A DNA stretch of 64,000 nt from Channallabes apus (GCA_030522415.1 CM060107.1:20406553-20470552); one strand, 5' to 3'. Shown: positions 13,080 through 27,159, counted from the stretch's first letter. The notes: generated by a model from the sequence alone, not told the origin. A program made the numbers and translations.

Positions 13080-13420
13080 GACCATAATGCAGCCTATTGA
13101 TGAAACAGCAGTAAAGACCTCTCACTGTCAGATTTAATGAACACTGCACGCACAGCAATAATTACATGACCTGACCTTTGCACTTCAGCCTGTAAGAAAG
13201 TTTCCCCAACCAGCACCTTTGAATAAGGTACCAATCAGCGGTTCCCTGGTTGGCTTCATCCTCCTGTCCCTCTCAGAGATGGAGTGCCAGCTCTCAGCCC
13301 TGTGCTTTTGTCAAATAAGTCTGATTAGCCCTCCTGGCCGGCTACATTTAGCACCAGCTTCATAAAGCAGGCCAGTTAAAGGTTCTCATTTTGAAATTGA
13401 CGTGCTCCAAAAACTTGGGA
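13080..13420. promoter_or_regulatory. Candidate conserved noncoding block
   Basis: This block is less AT-rich and of higher complexity than its surroundings and has no coding frame. It lies in the gene-free region beside ascl1b, where long-range enhancers would be expected. I infer only that it is worth aligning to other fish; no conservation was tested. Confidence 0.2.
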
Positions 13421-14530
13421 ACACCTAGTTTTTTTTTTTAAATGACGCTTCTCTCCAGGTCTGAAGCACTTTATTGGGTGGTGTTTGGAGCTGGGGTTCA
13501 GTCGGGGTGCTCGGGAGCATTTTCAGAAGGAGGGGCAGAGTAGGGAAGTTTGAAGAGGACGCTTTGGCTCTTAGCCATTGTTGGAACAAAAAGGCGACTC
13601 TCTTTACATGCATAGCCAGACAGAGAGGACTGTTCTGGCTTTCAGTAAATCCAAACAGGAAAAAACACATACACACTCACACGTATAGATAAGGAATAGG
13701 CTGGAGAAAAGAAACAAACCATCTTGAAATCTCCCCTATCTTCTGACTGCAACATCTAAAGGTTTTTCTCTGCTTCTGTTAGTAAGCAATATTTATCTAA
13801 AGGCCTGAAATCAAAGAGTCACCAAATGTTTGGCTTTGATGGTGTTTGCATTCAATATTGTACGTGAGTTGGTGGGTAAAGGGATGCTACCCCTCAGCAA
13901 ACATTAGAGTGAATAAATAAGAGTTTGTCCACAGGTGCAGAGACAGACAGAGGGAGAGAGAGAGAGAGAGAGAGAGTTAGAGTTCAGCTAATAGGGGTTT
14001 AGCGAGCCCCCAGGTGAAGTGGCTTTATTCCAAATAGGGCTGGGCTGCTCTCTGATGAATGACAACACCTTTAGTTGGAGAGAATTATAAAGGCTTCTAG
14101 AAGACAAAGTCTATTTTTTTTCTTCTTCTTCTTCTTCTTCTTCTTATTATTATTATTATTATCCAACCTAGTTGTTTATATGGGAAAGCAGCACTAAAAA
14201 CACTAAACAATAATTATTTATTAAATATTTATTAAGTATGACTTATGGTTGTCCTGGACAGTAAAAGGATAAAGGTCTTGTCAAGAGTAATGTCTTCATG
14301 CCTGTGAACAATTAAAAATGCCTTCAAGTTGTATCTCCAGGGCAAGTATTTGACACCATGTAAAAGATAAAAAAACAAAAACTCTGCTTTCTCCTTTTTG
14401 AAAACACAAATCAATTTTTATGGGAATGTGAACCACACCAGCCCCATATGGGTATACAGTATATATACAAAACCCATTCCAATCCTAACCTTGTCCTTTC
14501 ATACAACTTTGTCTTGGAAATACTCATAAA

Positions 14531-14572
<42 letters not shown>

Positions 14573-16619
14573 GGAGAATAAGTACACATATAGTACTCCT
14601 AAAAGTCTTACACCACTTCATCTTGCTCTGTAAAAAATGTATGTTTATGTAATTCTCTTCACTCTTCTCGTCGTTCTATTCACTTCCGCTTTCCTTGTGT
14701 TAAGTATTGTGTGATACTCTGGCCAGTTTCTCCCTCAGCATCATTAAAAGCAAGCCTCAGCCTTTGGCCAGATCAGGATAATTAACTGAAGAGGTCACAA
14801 GCTAACGAAATCAAAAGATCCTCAAAATGGTGCTCACTAATCCTTCTTATAACAGGGCTTTATTGAAATGGGCAGTGATGATGGGGTGCAGGTGCAAAAA
14901 AGAGCAATGGGTGAATAATCAATAACTAAGAATGATGATAATAAAAAGCAATACACATGTTTCTTTGCTGGTTTGGCCTTAAATGGATTTGGGTGCATAC
15001 ATCCCATCTCATCTACTCTGTTTAACTTTTTTTTAAAAGGTTATTAATGAGTGAAGTGGATCTATTGACATACAATTATGAGGTGGCTGTCACAGGGATG
15101 TGAAACTGAGGTGTAAAAGGGAAGTCATACTGTAAAGCTGCTTTGCGACAATGAGCATTGAAATAAGTACTATATAAATCAAATTCAATTAAATTCAACA
15201 TTAAATTAGCCATTGAATTTAGTATTGCATACACATTCAATTATACTGAAGATCTGTTTCATAGACATTCCATTTAATGTATTTATTTATAATCTCATTA
15301 CATTTCTATCACAAAACGATGGGTTCCTTTTGTCGTTGTAGTTCCTCTTACATATTTTTTCCTTACCGCTTTAACCTCTAGCTTATTCTTTAGAGATTTA
15401 AATCTCCATCTAGATTTCCGTACTGCTCCTTCATGACTATTTGACTATTAAGAAATAGAACCAAATCGACCTTTTTTTTTTTTTTTTTTTTTTTACATGA
15501 ATGTGGAATAAAGTAGGTTGGTAAAGTGGTCCGAAATGTTCCAGATACCACACCTACTACTAAATATTATCTATACAAAAACTTCTTTATCTCGGTCAGG
15601 GTCCTGTTGCATCCACAATGCTGCCATTTTTAGCATAAAACTGGCAGATCAGTAAGCAGGAGAACTGGGAAGACAAGGTTCTTAAACGTAGCTATAGGTG
15701 TCAGTATGCACTGACACAGTGTTGATTTTCAAGATATCAATATTAAATATATAATAATATTATTATAATATTAAATATGTTACAAGTAACATCAGCGTTT
15801 TCTATTGGTTGGTAAGTTATTAATCATGTTATAGTGTACACATGCTGTAAATCTACAGTATGCCTCACTATATGATTCTATACGTATATTATAAATGTAA
15901 TATTCCACTTTAACTATGAAAACTGGTTCATATGCCCAAGTTTTGCCAGTTATGAGCCCCATCTGCCACTGTTCTTAAGGATTATGTTATTATGTATTGC
16001 TATACTAAGCAAAACAACATCAAACTAAATACTTCTTTTCATAAAAAATAAAAGTCCTGTTTTAAAAAAATATGTTTATACTCACCAGTCTCTAACCATT
16101 TAGTTTACTTTATGACAAGTTGCATGCTAAGATATTACTAGTGAAAGGATCAGAATGTCCATGCAGAAGTTTATTTCTATTTTTGAAAGTGACATAACCA
16201 TTAGACCAGCCTCCAGCTGCTTTCACATCTAGACCTTTCCAGTTGCCATAATTTTCTTGACATTTTTGTTAAACTGTCACAACCTTTAGATAATTACTTT
16301 TTTCTTATATCCTAGTTTTTCTTTTTCATTCATTTTAGTATTTGGTTGTAAATTTCATTTATAAATTCCAATGCAATGCAAACATGTGCACTTGACTATA
16401 AATGGAGCAAACCTAAAATGTGAATTTTATCCTTCCTAATTTTTTCCCCTAATTTAATCCTAATTTAGTATTTAAATATTTATTTAATACTAAGACATGT
16501 TTATAATTAACTGTTCACATATAGGTTTAGTATATATATTTTTGAAATTGTATATATAAAAAAAAGCTTCCTCAATCCAATCTCCTGTCCTTGTCATTCA
16601 AATATCAATAAAACAAAAC

Positions 16620-17060
16620 TGCCAAAGCATCCAAACTATGAGATATCATTAGGCCGATCAGCTCACTGTCAGACGATCCTGGTAGAATCCAAATTAATTA
16701 AGCTCAATTAGCAGTTGTTTTGGACAGAATTACTCTAAAATCAAGAATACCTCAGACAAAAGCAACTGGAGATAAAATAGGGCAAAAAAAACCCTCTGAG
16801 TGCCAGAGAAAAGTAAAAAAAAAAAAAAAAGGGAGAGTGAGAGGGGGGACAGAATGGGGAGGGGACAAGAAGAGATTAAAATTGTTTGAATTGAGTGCAC
16901 GCTCGGCCTATTCATTTGGTATTCTGCTCAAATCAAGGCTTTTGTTCGGGCCAAAGTAAAGTGGCGTCAATCATCTCGACCTGGTTTTTGTGTGGCTGAA
17001 GTATTTATTATTAATTTTGCAGTCACAATGAGAACCGCAACCCTTCTAACTGAATTTACG
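16620..17060. promoter_or_regulatory. Candidate conserved noncoding block with homeodomain-type sites
   Basis: The stretch contains AATTAATTAAGCTCAATTAG near 16691, with clustered TAATTA-type cores, and a higher-complexity block near 16950-17060. It has no convincing coding frame. Its place in the ascl1b gene desert makes an enhancer possible; this is inference from composition only. Confidence 0.2.
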
Positions 17061-17543
17061 ATCTGCCCAGCATATTAACCAAGCCAGAAAGGAGGAGAGA
17101 GATGGGGGAGACAGACAGACAGACAAATTGATGGAGAGAAGAAGAATTATAGACCTTGTAAGAAAGAGAAAGGGAGCAAAAGAGAGGAAACCATGGAGAA
17201 AGACAGAGATAAATATAGAGGGAGAAGTCGAAGAGAGAGAAGTTTGCTACTACCAAGCCACTTGCTCTCTGGAACCACATCAAAGTGACAGAAATGTCCA
17301 ATCAGATTTGTCTTACAGGCATTACATGATGAATATGGTGCAGCCCTGGTACAAAAGAGCTTTTGTGGGGGCCTGGAGCAGAGGCCATTCACAGCCCCAA
17401 ACAGACAGCCAGAGTGGAAGTAAATGGCCAAAAGGCCCTCACCAAAAAAAGAAGGAAAAAAAAAGGCAGCCAAACTTGTGCAGCACAATGGCTCATGCAA
17501 ATGACAGCAGACCCTTCCACCCACCCCTCATGCCTCAGTGAGT

Positions 17544-17548
<5 letters not shown>

Positions 17549-17618
<70 letters not shown>
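17549..17618. repeat. (GA)n microsatellite
   Basis: A nearly pure GA run of about 70 bases. Confidence 0.95.
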
Positions 17619-17620
<2 letters not shown>

Positions 17621-18176
17621 GGGTCGTCTGAAGTTTAGAGCTCCTTTTACTTCTGCTAAGAGGTGTCAGTTGAAAGTATTAGACTGAACACATTCAAACC
17701 CCTTTCTTATTTTTTTTTTTTTAAATCTTCTTTAGAGATAGAAGTCCACTGACTTTTTTGTCACAGTGTGCAGCCAACCCACAGTGTTGTAGAATGGTTT
17801 TCTCCTGAAATAGAACATTAGAATGCTAGTGAGGCCTCCTGACATTAGTCTGCATTAAAAAGAGTTATAATAAAAACCTGGCAAGGAAAGAAAGCCAATG
17901 TGCACCTAATTTTCCTGTAGGGGCAGGTGTAGAAGGGTAGCAGCAAGATTTAGCAGATGTACGAAGCATGTATTAGTTGGGTTCATCAAGAATGTGATGT
18001 GATGACAGTTAGCTATAATAAATAGATTCAATTTAGCTCTTAGACAACATAGGGAATTATGGTTCAAGGTTACAGACATGTACTGTATGCACACATTTTT
18101 ACAAAGTGACAGACGAGCTTCTTCATTTCCAATAAACCTTGCACCACTGACTGTGTGTGTTTGCAAAGATAGAGAT

Positions 18177-18252
18177 ATATAGTGGTGTATTATTGGAGGG
18201 GAATATAGTGGTGTATTATTGGAGGGGAATATAGTGGTGTCTTATTGGAGGT
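18177..18252. repeat. 26-bp tandem repeat, three units
   Basis: The unit ATATAGTGGTGTATTATTGG plus AGGGGA is repeated three times, starting at about 18177, 18203 and 18229. The last copy has one substitution (GTCTTATT) and loses its end. Confidence 0.9.
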
Positions 18253-18507
18253 CCCCTCTTTGCACAATTTCTTGGTGTATGTTTTGGCTAAAAATTAACA
18301 TTTCCTCAAAGCAACACACACATGCACTTCCACACGCATGCGCACACACACAATTTGCAAGCCATTTTGACTTTATCCTAATACTCGTCTCAGCAACAAC
18401 AGACGACTCTTTAGAAACTTTCTCTTGTGTATTTATTTTAAATAAATATTGTTTTATGAAACCTACACGCCAATTTTACACAAGGTCATATTTATCATGC
18501 ATTTCTA

Positions 18508-18650
18508 TAATCTCCATCATCATTTGGACATCTGGTCCTCTAAATGGAACACTAGGGATGAGGCAGGAATACACCCTGGATGGGACTGTAGGCCACCATG
18601 TACACACATGTTCAGACACTCACTCAAACCTACAGTAGGAACATTTTGTG
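18508..18650 (+). repeat. Family A fragment
   Basis: A diverged fragment with GATGAGGCAGGAATACACCC and a CA-rich continuation. Confidence 0.55.
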
Positions 18651-18744
18651 CAGCCTGATTACCTACTGTACCAGCATTTTGTTGGTAGTCAGGTCGGAGT
18701 CCAGAAAACAGGATTGAATCTTTGGAGGACAGTGGGATAATGGC

Positions 18745-19462
18745 TGTGGCCAAAATTTTTTGAGAATGACACAAATATTAATTTTCACAAAGTCTGCTGT
18801 GTTAGTGTTTTCAGAATATCACTATGTCCTTTCCTAAAGAGAAGTGGCTTCTTTGCTGCCATTCTTGAAATGTATAAAGGTGAGTGCTACCATCAGTCCT
18901 GTGTCATGCCAACAGTAAAGCATCCTGAGACCATTCACGCATGGTGTTGTTTCTCAGCCAAGGGAGGGGGCTCACTCAAAATTTTGCCCAAAGAATGGTA
19001 CAAAAACATCCTCCGAAAACAACTTGTTCCCTATCATCCAACTACAGTTTGGGGACAAACAATGCCTTTTCCAGTATCATGGAGCACCTTGCCATAAGGC
19101 AAAAGTGATGTCTAAGTGGCCCAGGGAACAAACATCGAAATTTCAGGTCCATGGCCAGGAAACTCCCTGGACCTTAATCCCATTGAGAACTTGTGGTCAA
19201 TCCTCAAGAGGCGGGTGGAAAAACAAAAACCCACAAATTCGGACAAACTCCAAGCACTGATTATGCAAAAAAGGGCTGCCATCAGTCAGGATGTGGCCCA
19301 GAAGTTGATTGATAGCATGCCAGGGTCATATTGAAAATAATTGCAAATAATGTCTATAAAAGCCTTTGACACCTATAAAATACTTGAAATTATACTTCAG
19401 TATACAATAGTAACATCTGACTAAAGATCTAAAACAGCAAACTTTGTGAAAATAATTATATT
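18745..19462 (+). mobile_element. Internally deleted Tc1-like element, same subfamily as 10947-12274
   Basis: The left terminus (GTGGCCAAAATTTTTTGAGA, 18745 onward) matches the element at 10947. The 5' half of the transposase is gone: sequence passes from the terminal region straight to TATAAAGGTGAGTGCTACC at about 18872. The rest of the catalytic core is present in shifting frames to 19334, with QYHGAPCHKAKV and DLNPIENLWSILKRRV. The right terminal repeat decays after CTTTGTGAAAATAATTATAT at about 19458. It is a non-autonomous remnant. Confidence 0.85.
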
Positions 19463-21517
19463 TGAATCTTTAGAGCTGACTGAATATATTTGGGAAAATA
19501 TGGAACAGATCAATATGAGCCAAACAGAGCAGAACAACTGATTAAATCATTTGTCTGATTAAAATACAGGAGGCTATGTTTTGCCTTGGAGACAGGGTGG
19601 ATCATATGTAATAAATTACAGTACATCCTAGAGCTCATGTGATAAACATGATCATGATATCAATGAATGTATGACAAATGAACATTCACAAAATAAAAAA
19701 GTTAAATGTTTGTCCTTAAAACAAAATAGTATATAAATTAGTCTGATTCTTTGTTTTATTAGGTAACTACCAATCAGTTGCCAGTTTATTGTGAATACCT
19801 GCCTCGTTGCGACAGGTGCTGATCATTCTGTCAGGTAAATCTGTCAGTTACATACAGGTGACTTTATTTTTTGGGTGGTCAATACTTCTAGCAGTACAGC
19901 ACAGCAGTGTATTGGTTTTAGTATTAACATGTCTGTATTAAACTAATGGATTTAAAGGCCTCTAATGCAAACACTGACAACATCAAGACAAGAAGCATAT
20001 GGAGAAAAATTTGACCTAATGTGTTCTATTAATAGAAAGTGCATGAATAGAAACACTAAAATTATGTCTCAGGATATAAAAATATCTTAACCAAAGGCAG
20101 ATTCAACTGAAATTTCTTTATTAGATTACTTTCTAAACAAAATTGTTTTATTCTGTTGAAACTTGGTTTAATCACTTTTTTCTAGAACAAAGCAAAATAA
20201 TTTCCCTATAGGAGTAAATACAGTACATTTAAACTTGAAATTAGAAAATATGTTTTGCTTTACGGTAATATAGTTAATAATAATCTCATATTGAGATATT
20301 GAGAAAGCCATCTGAGGAATGACGCTAATGTTCACATTCTGTGAAACAATTTCTGTGGAATTAATGTTACAGTTAAAGCCCTGACTGCACAAAGGTTCAG
20401 AACCCCTGACCTATACACAATCAGCTTAATGAGTCTATTGATCATTTTAATTACTACATCACTGTTGAGTGATTTATATTGAATATATCCTTCTAGTGAT
20501 GGGTTTGTAAATGTAAAAGGTTATATAAACAGATGAATAATTGCTGCCATAAATCATTTGCTCTTTTTTCTTACAGGCCCAAAGTTCACAAGAACAAGAC
20601 TGGGGCACGATGGCCGACGGCAGTAATTAAAACATACAGGTCACTAAGTGCAGGCACGTGGCCTTGCACCTGCTCACAGAGCCATGAATGTGTGGAGGGG
20701 TAACAGAGATTAAAAGGGTTCCTGGGCTTTACTTGTGTGATGAATGAAACCTTACTGAACGTTTTTTGTTTCAAATATCAAAATCATTTTAGCAATACTG
20801 ATGGCTCCTGAATAAAATATAAACATAGCCTAAATGAAACTAATTGTCATAATCAGTCGCCTACTCATTCATTCATTTAACTCAATCATTATAGAGGAGT
20901 GAGCATATGCATGTTTCGGTATGCATGTATAGTAGTATGTGTTTTTGAAGTACACCAATACTCCTTAACTCAGAATTGTATGTATAAAAGGCTGTGAAGC
21001 TGTGATCTCTTTTATTACTCCCATTTCAAATGCAAATGCCTGCAGGTGAAATTTGAGTGATTATTTAATTTTACTGCGACCAGTGTTTGTTTACAATAGA
21101 TGAGTGCTATAATATGGATAATGGTCTGCAAAAGCATGCACAATAGAGTGTTGTCTATTACACTCCAAGTGACAATCTGAAAATAAGGTTTTTGGCCCCA
21201 GTGCCCTTCTCCATTCCTTTTTTGACTGATTAGTCAGTATTTCAAAGACCTCAACATAAAGGGTAAAAAAAATCAATTTCCATAGTGTCTAGGGCTGTGA
21301 TTTTATACCCAAATGGAAATGCCACCAGCAAGATCAGTCTAGCATCTTTGCTTTAGCAAAGATTGCCTGTGATTTTTCAAGCCATGTTGGCCTAGATATG
21401 CATAAACAGGCTTTATAATGCCTGAGTGTTAATTGTATGAATACACGTGAAAATTGTGAATTGAGTGAATGGAATGAATGTTAAAAAAAAGGCAGGTCGT
21501 ATGTATAAATAGAATGA

Positions 21518-21548
<31 letters not shown>

Positions 21549-22398
21549 AAAAAAACTTTTTACACAAAATACAGCATATCTGTTGAATCACATATATGTA
21601 CAATTTCTTACTCTACAGAAAAAGAGAACAAGTGCATATATTGTAAAAAATAAAATAAAAAATCCATACACGTTGCCCATTAGCACAGAGCATCATGTCT
21701 AATCAGTAATATGTTCTATCGCTTTCTATTCAGTGTTAAAAGCAACAACTAATTCATTTACATGGCCGCTGTCACAGAGAGGCAGTGTACTTTTTTTGTT
21801 TTGTTTTGCTCTGCATACAAAAATAAATCTTCATTTTTAACAATACAGCTCAGAGTACACGTATCCATATAAAAACGTTAATGTCAGCAACTAGTTAAAT
21901 AAGCGGGGACACACACTAGATAATAAAGGCAGATTTCTGTTGAACTCAAATCTAGGTGCTGGTTCCAGGTTGCCAACCTTCGCACTGCGCATGCGCAGCA
22001 TAGTCCCGTGTGCGTCGCGTGGAAGCGCGCTTTTGAAACAAAACAGTCCCACTGACTTTTCGCCTCTACTGGCTGGTGTAGTTTGAAAACGGAAATGACA
22101 CACAACATTAAAGTTCATAATTGCACTTTTAAACATTTTCCACGTCGAGTCCTTTCTCATGCAGTCATTAAACGAAGAGAGAGAGAGAGAGAGAGAGAGA
22201 TTCCTGGTGGTGTTGCGAGAGGCGAGATGAACTTCATAACTGCTTTAATCCTTGACTTGGCTTTGAACTTACAACCTGTTAGGTTCTGGATTGATGTCAA
22301 CATTCGTACTCAGTCAGAACTATCGGAAGACCGGGACACAGGTGAGAGACAGGTGCGCTCGGTTGGAGTTTGTGTGTGATAATGCACAATGCACTTTA
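19463..22398. other. Region 3' of ascl1b, no separate gene seen
   Basis: AT-rich sequence with an AT tract at 21528-21548 and a GA tract at 22175-22200. The last 0.9 kb (about 21510-22398) may be the 3' untranslated region of minus-strand ascl1b. A TTTATT at about 21521, which reads AATAAA on the minus strand, could be its poly(A) signal. Neither the transcript end nor any other gene can be shown from the sequence. Confidence 0.4.
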
Positions 22399-22971
22399 TC
22401 AGTATCTGTTGAACCATGTGGTGAAGTCTAACAGCTCCTGCTCTTCCGAGCTCAGAGGCTCGTAACTTCCGTCGTCAGAGGAGTAAGACGAATGCGGAGA
22501 CTCCGGGTCCGCGGAGTAGCTGTTGGACAGGGTTGGAGAGGGCACCCCGCACTGAAACGCCGCAGAAATTGCGTCGTGCTCGTCCAGGAGTTGCTGCAGA
22601 GCGCGGATGTATTCCACCGCCGACCTCAGGGTTTCCACTTTGCTCATCTTTTTGTTGGCAGCGCCGTTCGGGACGTGTTGGCGCAGAGTCTGAAAGCCCA
22701 TGTTTACTTGCTTGACCCGGTTCCTTTCTCTCTCGTTGCGCCGCGCCACGGCGACCGGCTGCTGCTGGGGGATGCTGTAGCTCAGGCCGGTGAAGCTCAG
22801 CCTTCTCTTGCAGCGCAGCAGTTCAGGAGAGTTGGAGCGCTGTCTCTTCAGCACTTTACTCTTGCTCTGACTCGCTGTGGAGAGGACGCACTCTTGCCGT
22901 TTCTCCGCGCGTCCGAAATGGCACTGACCCTGCACCAGGTGTGTCGTCGGCATAATGCTGGCAGTCTCCAT
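22399..22971 (-). CDS. ascl1b: Achaete-scute family bHLH transcription factor, Ascl1b type
   Basis: This is a single-exon gene for a 190-residue proneural transcription factor. The basic helix-loop-helix region is at about residues 76-133: basic part [12 protein letters not shown], a first helix with [12 protein letters not shown], a loop with NKKMSK and a second helix [18 protein letters not shown]. The C-terminal acidic and serine-rich tail ends [17 protein letters not shown], the usual Ascl1 ending. The [11 protein letters not shown] wording of the first helix is what I associate with fish ascl1b rather than ascl1a. The frame stays open for 35 codons upstream; I chose the start at 22971 because METASIM fits the start and length (about 195 aa) of the fish protein. 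The family binds E-boxes with E-proteins in the nucleus and drives neuronal differentiation. The gene is CpG-rich and has no stop or frameshift. Confidence 0.87.
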   Translation of the reverse strand: METASIMPTTHLVQGQCHFGRAEKRQECVLSTASQSKSKVLKRQRSNSPELLRCKRRLSFTGLSYSIPQQQPVAVARRNERERNRVKQVNMGFQTLRQHVPNGAANKKMSKVETLRSAVEYIRALQQLLDEHDAISAAFQCGVPSPTLSNSYSADPESPHSSYSSDDGSYEPLSSEEQELLDFTTWFNRY

Positions 22972-22974
22972 CTC

Positions 22975-23345
22975 GGTCTTGGGGCACGCCAGGACAGACC
23001 TGTACAATGATTCCACTGAGGCGAGAATAACAAAAGCAGCAACGACAAAACTTTCGCGCGTGTGGCCAGTTCTCACTGCCGAATGTCCAAGTGTCTACTG
23101 GCCCCCTACCAGTGCTCGGTCTGATACAAACTTTGGCAGCACTCGGCCCTTTTTCAACACGCGTCCGACACCCCACCCCCTTAAAAAGACGCACGCTCGT
23201 GTGGGAGTCTCCGCCCCGCTGCGGGATTCTTGAGCTGCGGCTCGGCGGCCAGGCGCGTGGCTGCTCCCGGCTCAATAAACAATCCGACGCCTTTCACTGC
23301 ACCAGCACGCGCTGTGCTCATTTACATCCCAATATCTGCAGGCTG
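22975..23345 (-). promoter_or_regulatory. ascl1b: CpG-rich presumed promoter and 5' leader of ascl1b
   Basis: CpG-dense sequence continues upstream of the coding start, then gives way to AT-rich sequence near 23390. A TATA-like GTCTTTTTAAGG on the minus strand lies at about 23178-23189, roughly 210 bp before the start codon. Several CACGCG and CGCGTG motifs of the kind bound by Hes repressors are present. The transcription start is not proven. Confidence 0.4.
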
Positions 23346-24293
23346 GAAGCCCATTGGTGGATGCAAAACGCCTTGCAAACTAGCGAGAGGGGTAAAAAAG
23401 AAATAAAAAAAAAAGAATCGGGGTTTTTTTTTTTGTGCTTTGAAATGCTTTTTATTTAACAATACCCATTGGCAAGAATACAATTTATCGTTTTTCCCCC
23501 ATTTCCCCTCCCAGTCCCAAGCTTTTTAAATCCGAAATACCAAGTAGACTCCGTGGTATCCAAGGTGCTGCCTGTTTGTAGAAAATGAATGCCAGGCGCC
23601 CGGCCGAACGTGTGCCCTTTGCGTATTTGCGCGGTGCAAACTGTGCACCTGTAATGTGCTCTGATGACAGAACACAAGACAGAAATCCTAACACAACCAC
23701 ACAGGAAATTACTGGTTGGATAAAGTGCTGCTGATGCACAGTTTACAAAAACTTTTACAAACTGCACTTTTTTTTTTTTTTATCTCATCGTAGGCTATTG
23801 ATAAGTCCCTGCTCTCGGTAAGGTTCGTGTTTGTGAATGTTATTCATTATAGTTTGTCACTTTCATCCTGAATTATTATTAGCATATTCATTATCAATAT
23901 TTCTGCAAATTCCTAAACGCATTAAAGTATGAAAATATATTTTGTATGCAAATAGTTGCAAAGTACCTTAAATGTCATGTGTCTAAATTTAAATAAATGT
24001 CAACATTGTTGTAAGTTTTAACTGGGTGGTTGGGGAGGGAGATGAATAAGTTAAATAACAATTATGTCATTCAGTGAGTTGATTCTTTTTAGCCTATCCT
24101 TTTCTTTATCATCTGAACGAATCAATAGAGAGAGTTCGGTTTTGCCTACACAACACGATTTCATAATTTTTATATCCCCCACTTCTCCATCTTTAACAAA
24201 CAGTGGTTGCTTAAATGTGTGATAAGTGCATTCTTTGTGTTTATTTAATACTCACAGCATAAAAACCATGCTACAAACGTTTCTTTTTTGTTC

Positions 24294-24337
<44 letters not shown>

Positions 24338-26269
24338 TATGTTCATATTAATAAAATAGATACCTTGTGACATCTTGTGGTCACTAGTGGTAATGCAGGT
24401 CACACTCGCTCGTACTGTAACTCGTAAGTGTGGTTGCACTCTGTGTAATTTGGAATATATCAGCAAATTCCTCTGTATTTCAGAATAATATATTTTCTCT
24501 TATCTTAAGTGGGCTTTAGTAATAGAATAGGGTTTAGTAAATATGCATATATTTTCAATCGGTTAATTGTAGTCGCCCAGTAGAGGGAGATAGTACTCCA
24601 GGTCCAACCCGTCCAACAAGCCTGATGATTGTCTACATTATTATTTATTCCCTCATAAGGATAACGCCGTTACCCCTCCCTTTTTTTTTTTTTTTTTTAC
24701 ACTTCAGCCACTCAGCGACTTACACGATTATATCAGCATAAAATATTAGTTCTCACAAAAAAATGAAAGCACTTACAACTAAACTTAGCCACGTGAAGTT
24801 TAGGTACTTCTGTGGTACTTCCCATGGAAAATGTCGCATGGTTGTCTATGCATTTTGTTTAACCAACATAGATACTGAGACAAAGTATCTATACACTCAG
24901 AGGAGATATAATACATAATATATAATGAGATATAATCTGAATACACTAATAGGCTTTCTGTCACATTAATTATGAAAATAGAAAAACTAATATTAACCCC
25001 TTGTTACATGCACTCTTTTTTTCCACTACGAATTTTTGGCTAATATAAGCTATACCGGCATACTGTACTGTACCTAACACCAGCACCACCAACCTATGTT
25101 GCAACATGGTTGATAAAATAACCATGATGCAACACAGGGTGGGTGGGTGGTACTGGTGTTGGGTGTGCTGGTGGTGTTGTATCTATTCCCAACTTTCTCA
25201 CTGCGATTGTAAATGTCATTGTCTCTATACATACTTATCTGGTCAACATTTATTAGTGCATCTCGGAAAAGATGGTTCAATGGGGGAAGGGGGATATGAT
25301 AATTTTTTTTGAGAAGTGATACTACTGATATTTAAGAATATTATTTTTGATTTTTACACCTTGAACAAGAAGGACAAGGTGACCTCCCAATACACTAATT
25401 CACAGCAAATCTTAACAATGTAGCCAAGCAAGGTCATAAAACAGATGTAGCAGGAGAAAGGAAGGAATGAAGGAAGGAAAAAGTAAACAAAGAAAGAAAG
25501 AAAGACGGACATAGAAACAAATAAAACATACATCTTATAGCAGGTTTAAGTAATTAAACTAAATGTGTATGTAGTAAATTTTAATATAATCTATATAGGT
25601 GGATTTACATTAATACCTCAGATAATGCAAAGGCAGCCTTGTATTAAACACAGTTGTTTTCTTTTTGTTGTTGTTTTTTGTTTGCAGCAAGTGAGTTTAA
25701 CTGGTTTGTCATTACAACAACAACAGCAACAACAAAAACAACAACAAAATCCTACCTCTGCACATTTAAATAAAATCTAAGTCTAACTCTCCATTTCTTG
25801 GTGTGACTCTGTACTTCTCTATACTGGTTTGAGTTTTGCATAAGGGAGAAAAGGGATGTGAGAATTGTGTATTACGGGGGATGATAAAGGGAGACCCCTG
25901 GTTTGCTGAACCAGGCCACGCCTGTGTGCGTTGAGGACAGCCACATGAATGCAGGACAGTACTTCCAACGAGCTGTAAGAGGGAAGTGCACCAGTAAGAG
26001 TGAGATTCATTTCCTTTTTCCTCAGTTTAATATGGATGATGCAGATGCACAAATCTCCTGGTAGAATGTGCAATATTCTCCTACAGGATGGCATTCATCC
26101 ACAGCTGTTTTTACTCGCATGTCATGTGGTTAGAAAAAAGTTGAATAAAAGGTTTACACAGCAACATTTGTGTTTTCCCCCGAAAGATGTACACGCACAG
26201 ATAGAGAGAAGGAGGGGGGAGTACACACCTGTTACTGAGATGATGTGGCACACAGAAACTTAATCACTG

Positions 26270-26351
<82 letters not shown>

Positions 26352-27159
26352 AAAATCTGGAAAAGTACCAAACACAACTCAATTTATAAAATTATTTAAA
26401 AAGATTATATTTATGTTACACAGATACTTTGCAGGTGTTTTGCCCTGAGAATAATAAAATTGTGGATCGGTGTGTGTAAGCATAAAAACAGAATTACATT
26501 TTGTTCCTATCATGTTTTCTCCATCTCCTTTTGCAATCATACCTGTCTAGTGGGTGCTGACATTTAATTGATACTATTATTTTAATAATTGAAAGTAAGG
26601 GTAAAAGTTACTATCAAATCTAAAGACATGGACAGTGCCAATAAGTGTGCCATTGTTGATGGGTTAATTAGCACATATAAAGCGTAAAATAGCACATTAA
26701 AGTGTCATTTCACTAACTACATAAATTGTAAAAGGTGTGAGAGTTGTAATGGTGTCTGAGAGTAATTAAGCAATAAAAAGTGTTGTCATTTGCTCGCTGT
26801 ATCAACAACTGTATAAAATGATGAAATTCTCTTGCATACTTAACAGGGACGTCCCCTGTGCAGCTTTGTTTATTCTCGTTGCCATCTAAAATTTTCAAAA
26901 ACTCCATGATCAATGTAAAAATGTGCTCCAAATTCTTTCACTGTCTGCTTTATTCTACGGTTGTCATACAAATGAAAGAATAGGCCACCCAACCCTTGCC
27001 TGCTCAGTGTCATCCTGTTTCAGTTATAAGTCGCACTGGACAGCTAGATAAGCAAAAGTAATAATCAAATTAAGAGAGGGAGATGAAGTGACATTGCTTT
27101 GGGGTTTTCACACTAATATTATTACGTAACGCATTTGACACATTTGTCTTTGTGATCTG
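23346..27159. other. Intergenic region between ascl1b and irf7
   Basis: No gene is recognised. It contains CA tracts at 24293-24333 and 26271-26349 and a CAA-rich patch at about 25713-25748. A higher-complexity block at about 25840-26130 has no supported coding structure and might be regulatory. Confidence 0.5.

Larger units (their letters stand above)
12275..17548. other. Gene-free stretch with microsatellites
   Basis: No gene is recognised. An (AT)n tract lies at 12879-12910, (TTC)n(TTA)n at 14121-14162 and (TAA)n at 14532-14570. Purine-rich and GA-rich sequence occurs near 13950 and 16800-17230. Frames at 16720-17545 are low-complexity products of that composition. Confidence 0.5.

Noticed and set aside
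22972..23076. Upstream in-frame Met giving a 225-residue ascl1b protein
   Set aside because: The extra 35 residues do not resemble Ascl1 starts; METASIM at 22971 fits family length and start.
22492..23275. Long plus-strand and second-frame minus-strand open frames over ascl1b
   Set aside because: They are antisense or shifted shadows of a GC-rich coding exon with no family resemblance.
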